From assembly GCA_025463565.1 (NCBI GenBank), contig JAODAT010000065.1, forward strand, positions 1 through 47,921: a stretch of 47,921 bases of DNA, given 5' to 3'. The notes beneath the pieces were generated by a model. It ran no database searches. It saw nothing but the letters and a program-made list of their open reading frames with translations, and was not told the origin of the DNA. Source of the stretch: Microbacteriaceae bacterium. GTDB taxonomy: Bacteria; Actinomycetota; Actinomycetes; Actinomycetales; Microbacteriaceae. Shown here in pieces: positions 43,370 to 47,921 of this stretch (within the stretch, counting starts at the first letter, position 1; each line of letters begins with the position of its first letter). Both the position numbers and the translations under genes were made by a program.

Positions 43370-43874
43370 AACAACCTCGCTCACGATTACAGGGGTGCTC
43401 CTGCTCCTCGCCCTGCTGGGCATGTTCCTCGGCTGGCGCGCGCGCCGACGTCGCCAGTCGGCGCTGCCTGCTCCGCTTCCGGTGCCCGCCGAGATCGGTG
43501 CTGCGCTCTTCAGCGTCGAGACGCTGTACGCCGCCACCACGATCGCCGGGGAACCGCTCAACCGCGTCGCCGTGCGCGGCCTCGGATTCCGTGGCCGCGC
43601 CACCGTCACGGTCGTACCCTCCGGCGTCATTCTCGGCATCGCCGGAACTCCCGAGATCTACATTCCGAGCACGGACATCCGCTCCGTCGAGCGAGCCACC
43701 TGGACGATTGACCGGGTGGTCGAGGCCGGGGGACTGGTCTGCATCGCGTGGACGCTCGGTGCAGGAGGCGCCGAGGCGCGAGACATCGACTCCTACTTCC
43801 GGGTGACCGAATCGACGGACCCGGTGCCGCTCATCCGGGCGATCCAGGGGATCCTCGTGAAGGCGGCTTCGTGA
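43362..43874 (+). CDS. PH-like domain membrane protein in the pyr operon
   Basis: A 170-residue protein with an N-terminal membrane segment (about 8-25, [18 protein letters not shown]) and a basic stop (RARRRRQ). The soluble part (45-165) is beta-rich, with a pattern ([21 protein letters not shown]...[31 protein letters not shown]) that fits the bacterial PH-like family annotated at this place in actinobacterial pyr operons. It overlaps pyrC by 8 bases and carA by 4. Its role in pyrimidine synthesis is unknown. Confidence 0.82.
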   Translation: MDRTTSLTITGVLLLLALLGMFLGWRARRRRQSALPAPLPVPAEIGAALFSVETLYAATTIAGEPLNRVAVRGLGFRGRATVTVVPSGVILGIAGTPEIYIPSTDIRSVERATWTIDRVVEAGGLVCIAWTLGAGGAEARDIDSYFRVTESTDPVPLIRAIQGILVKAAS

Positions 43875-45018
43875 GCCGCTTCGATCCGGCCGTGCTCGTG
43901 CTCGAGGACGGCACCCGCTACACCGGGCACGCGTATGGCGCCCGTGGGCGCACCCTGGGTGAGGCCGTCTTCACGACGGGGATGACCGGCTACCAGGAGA
44001 CGATCACCGACCCCTCGTACGCCGGCCAGATCGTGATAATGACGGCTCCCCACATCGGCAACACCGGCGTCAACGACGAAGACCCCGAGTCCCGCCGGGT
44101 GTGGGTCTCCGGCTTCGTCGTGCGCGACCCTTCACGCATGGCCTCCAATCACCGGGCCACCGGAAGCCTCGACGACCAGCTCGTCTCCGACGGCATCGTC
44201 GGCATCAGCGGCATCGACACCCGCGCGGTCACCCGACGCCTTCGCGACGCCGGCGTGATGCGATCCGGCATCTTCTCCGGCGCGGATGCCGCCCTCAGTG
44301 CGAACGAACAGCTCGCGATAGTGCGCGGCGGCGCCGAGATGTCGGGACTGAACCTCTCGTCGGAGGTCTCCGTCACCGAGAAGCGCGTCATCCCCGCGGA
44401 AGGAGACCGCATCGGTTCCGTCGCCGTGCTCGACCTCGGTGTGAAGGAATCGACCCTTCGCTACCTGGCCGCGCGCGGTCTCGACGTGATCGTGCTGCCA
44501 CAGTCGGTCAGCTCCGAAGAGCTGCTCGCTCTCGACGCGAGCGCCGTCTTCTACTCGAATGGCCCCGGCGACCCGGCGGCGTCCGGCCGGCACGTCGAAC
44601 TGCTGCAGACGGCGCTTCGTGCGGGACTGCCGTTCTTCGGCATCTGCTTCGGCAACCAGCTCTTCGGTCGCGCACTCGGCCTCGACACCTACAAGCTGCC
44701 GTTCGGCCATCGCGGTATCAACCAGCCGGTTGTCGACAAGCAGACCGGGCGGGTGGAGATCACGTCTCACAACCACGGCTTCGCCGTGCAGGCTCCGCTC
44801 GATGGCCCCTTCGAATCGCCGGCCGGCTTCGGCCGCGTCGAGGTGAGCCACGTCAACCTCAATGACGACGTTGTGGAGGGACTCAACGCCCTCGACATTC
44901 CGGCCTTCTCGGTGCAGTACCACCCGGAGGCGGCGGCGGGTCCGCACGATGCCAACTACCTGTTCGACCGTTTCCGGGACCTCATCGTGGTCGCCAACGC
45001 ATTCAAAGGAACCAAGTA

Positions 45019-45019
<1 letters not shown>
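43871..45019 (+). CDS. carA: Carbamoyl-phosphate synthase small (glutaminase) subunit
   Basis: A 382-residue class I amidotransferase from GTG 43871, which sits in the stop of the PH-like gene. The nucleophile is C259 ([12 protein letters not shown]), with H351 and E353 (QYHPEAAAG). The N-terminal swivelling domain begins at [15 protein letters not shown]. It feeds ammonia to CarB. The stop and the carB start share one base. Confidence 0.96.

Positions 45020-47921
<2,902 letters not shown>

Overview
This window looks like a chromosome segment of a high-GC Gram-positive actinobacterium, most likely of the family Microbacteriaceae. That assignment is an inference from gene order (thrS-HIT-pdxS-pdxT-yebC-ruvCAB-yajC-secDF-rel; alaS-ruvX-mltG-aroECKB-aroQ-efp-nusB-pyrRBC-carAB), protein style, frequent GTG starts, and short palindromic repeats of a kind seen in that family.

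Region 1 (about 1-8.9 kb) is an integrated mobile element. It begins at a tRNA cluster (end of a probable tRNA-Cys, then tRNA-Val with anticodon GAC). A 29-bp piece of the 3' end of tRNA-Val (98-126) is repeated perfectly at 8860-8888, giving attL and attR of an element of about 8.8 kb. A tyrosine integrase lies next to attR. Five copies of a GGGCAATAY motif sit beside the two att cores and look like integrase arm sites. Inside are a second tyrosine recombinase, a tightly overlapping excisionase/DUF3631-ATPase/zinc-protein module, an orphan tail-fibre-like protein with a peptidase S74 chaperone end, and a group of envelope-associated cargo genes (two single-pass membrane proteins and a secreted protein with three Cys repeats). 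No capsid, portal or terminase gene is present, so it is a satellite-like or strongly reduced element, not a complete prophage. The right edge carries further degenerate copies of the tRNA tail, suggesting repeated insertion at one site.

Region 2 (9.0-10.7 kb) holds an ArsR-type repressor translationally coupled to a SRPBCC-YCII fusion, with palindromic operators over a probably leaderless start, and a stand-alone GspE/MshE-N-like domain protein.

Region 3 (10.7-27.4 kb) is core genome: threonyl-tRNA synthetase, an HIT-family nucleotide phosphorylase/hydrolase, PLP synthase (PdxST), a membrane protein, YebC, the Holliday-junction machine RuvCAB, the YajC-SecD-SecF translocon accessory complex, a rhodanese and the bifunctional (p)ppGpp enzyme Rel. 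On the minus strand follow an AbiEi-like orphan, a DUF349 protein and a membrane-anchored cyclophilin.

Region 4 (27.4-40.4 kb): RarA, ribosomal protein S4 followed by a highly structured spacer, two small membrane proteins, AlaRS, RuvX, MltG and the shikimate pathway (AroE, AroC, AroK, AroB, AroQ), then EF-P and NusB. Region 5 (40.4 kb to the end) is the de novo pyrimidine operon: a PyrR-binding RNA site over the pyrR ribosome-binding site, then pyrR, pyrB, pyrC, a PH-like membrane protein, carA and carB (cut by the window end). Genes in regions 3-5 are mostly coupled by 1-11 bp overlaps, consistent with long operons.
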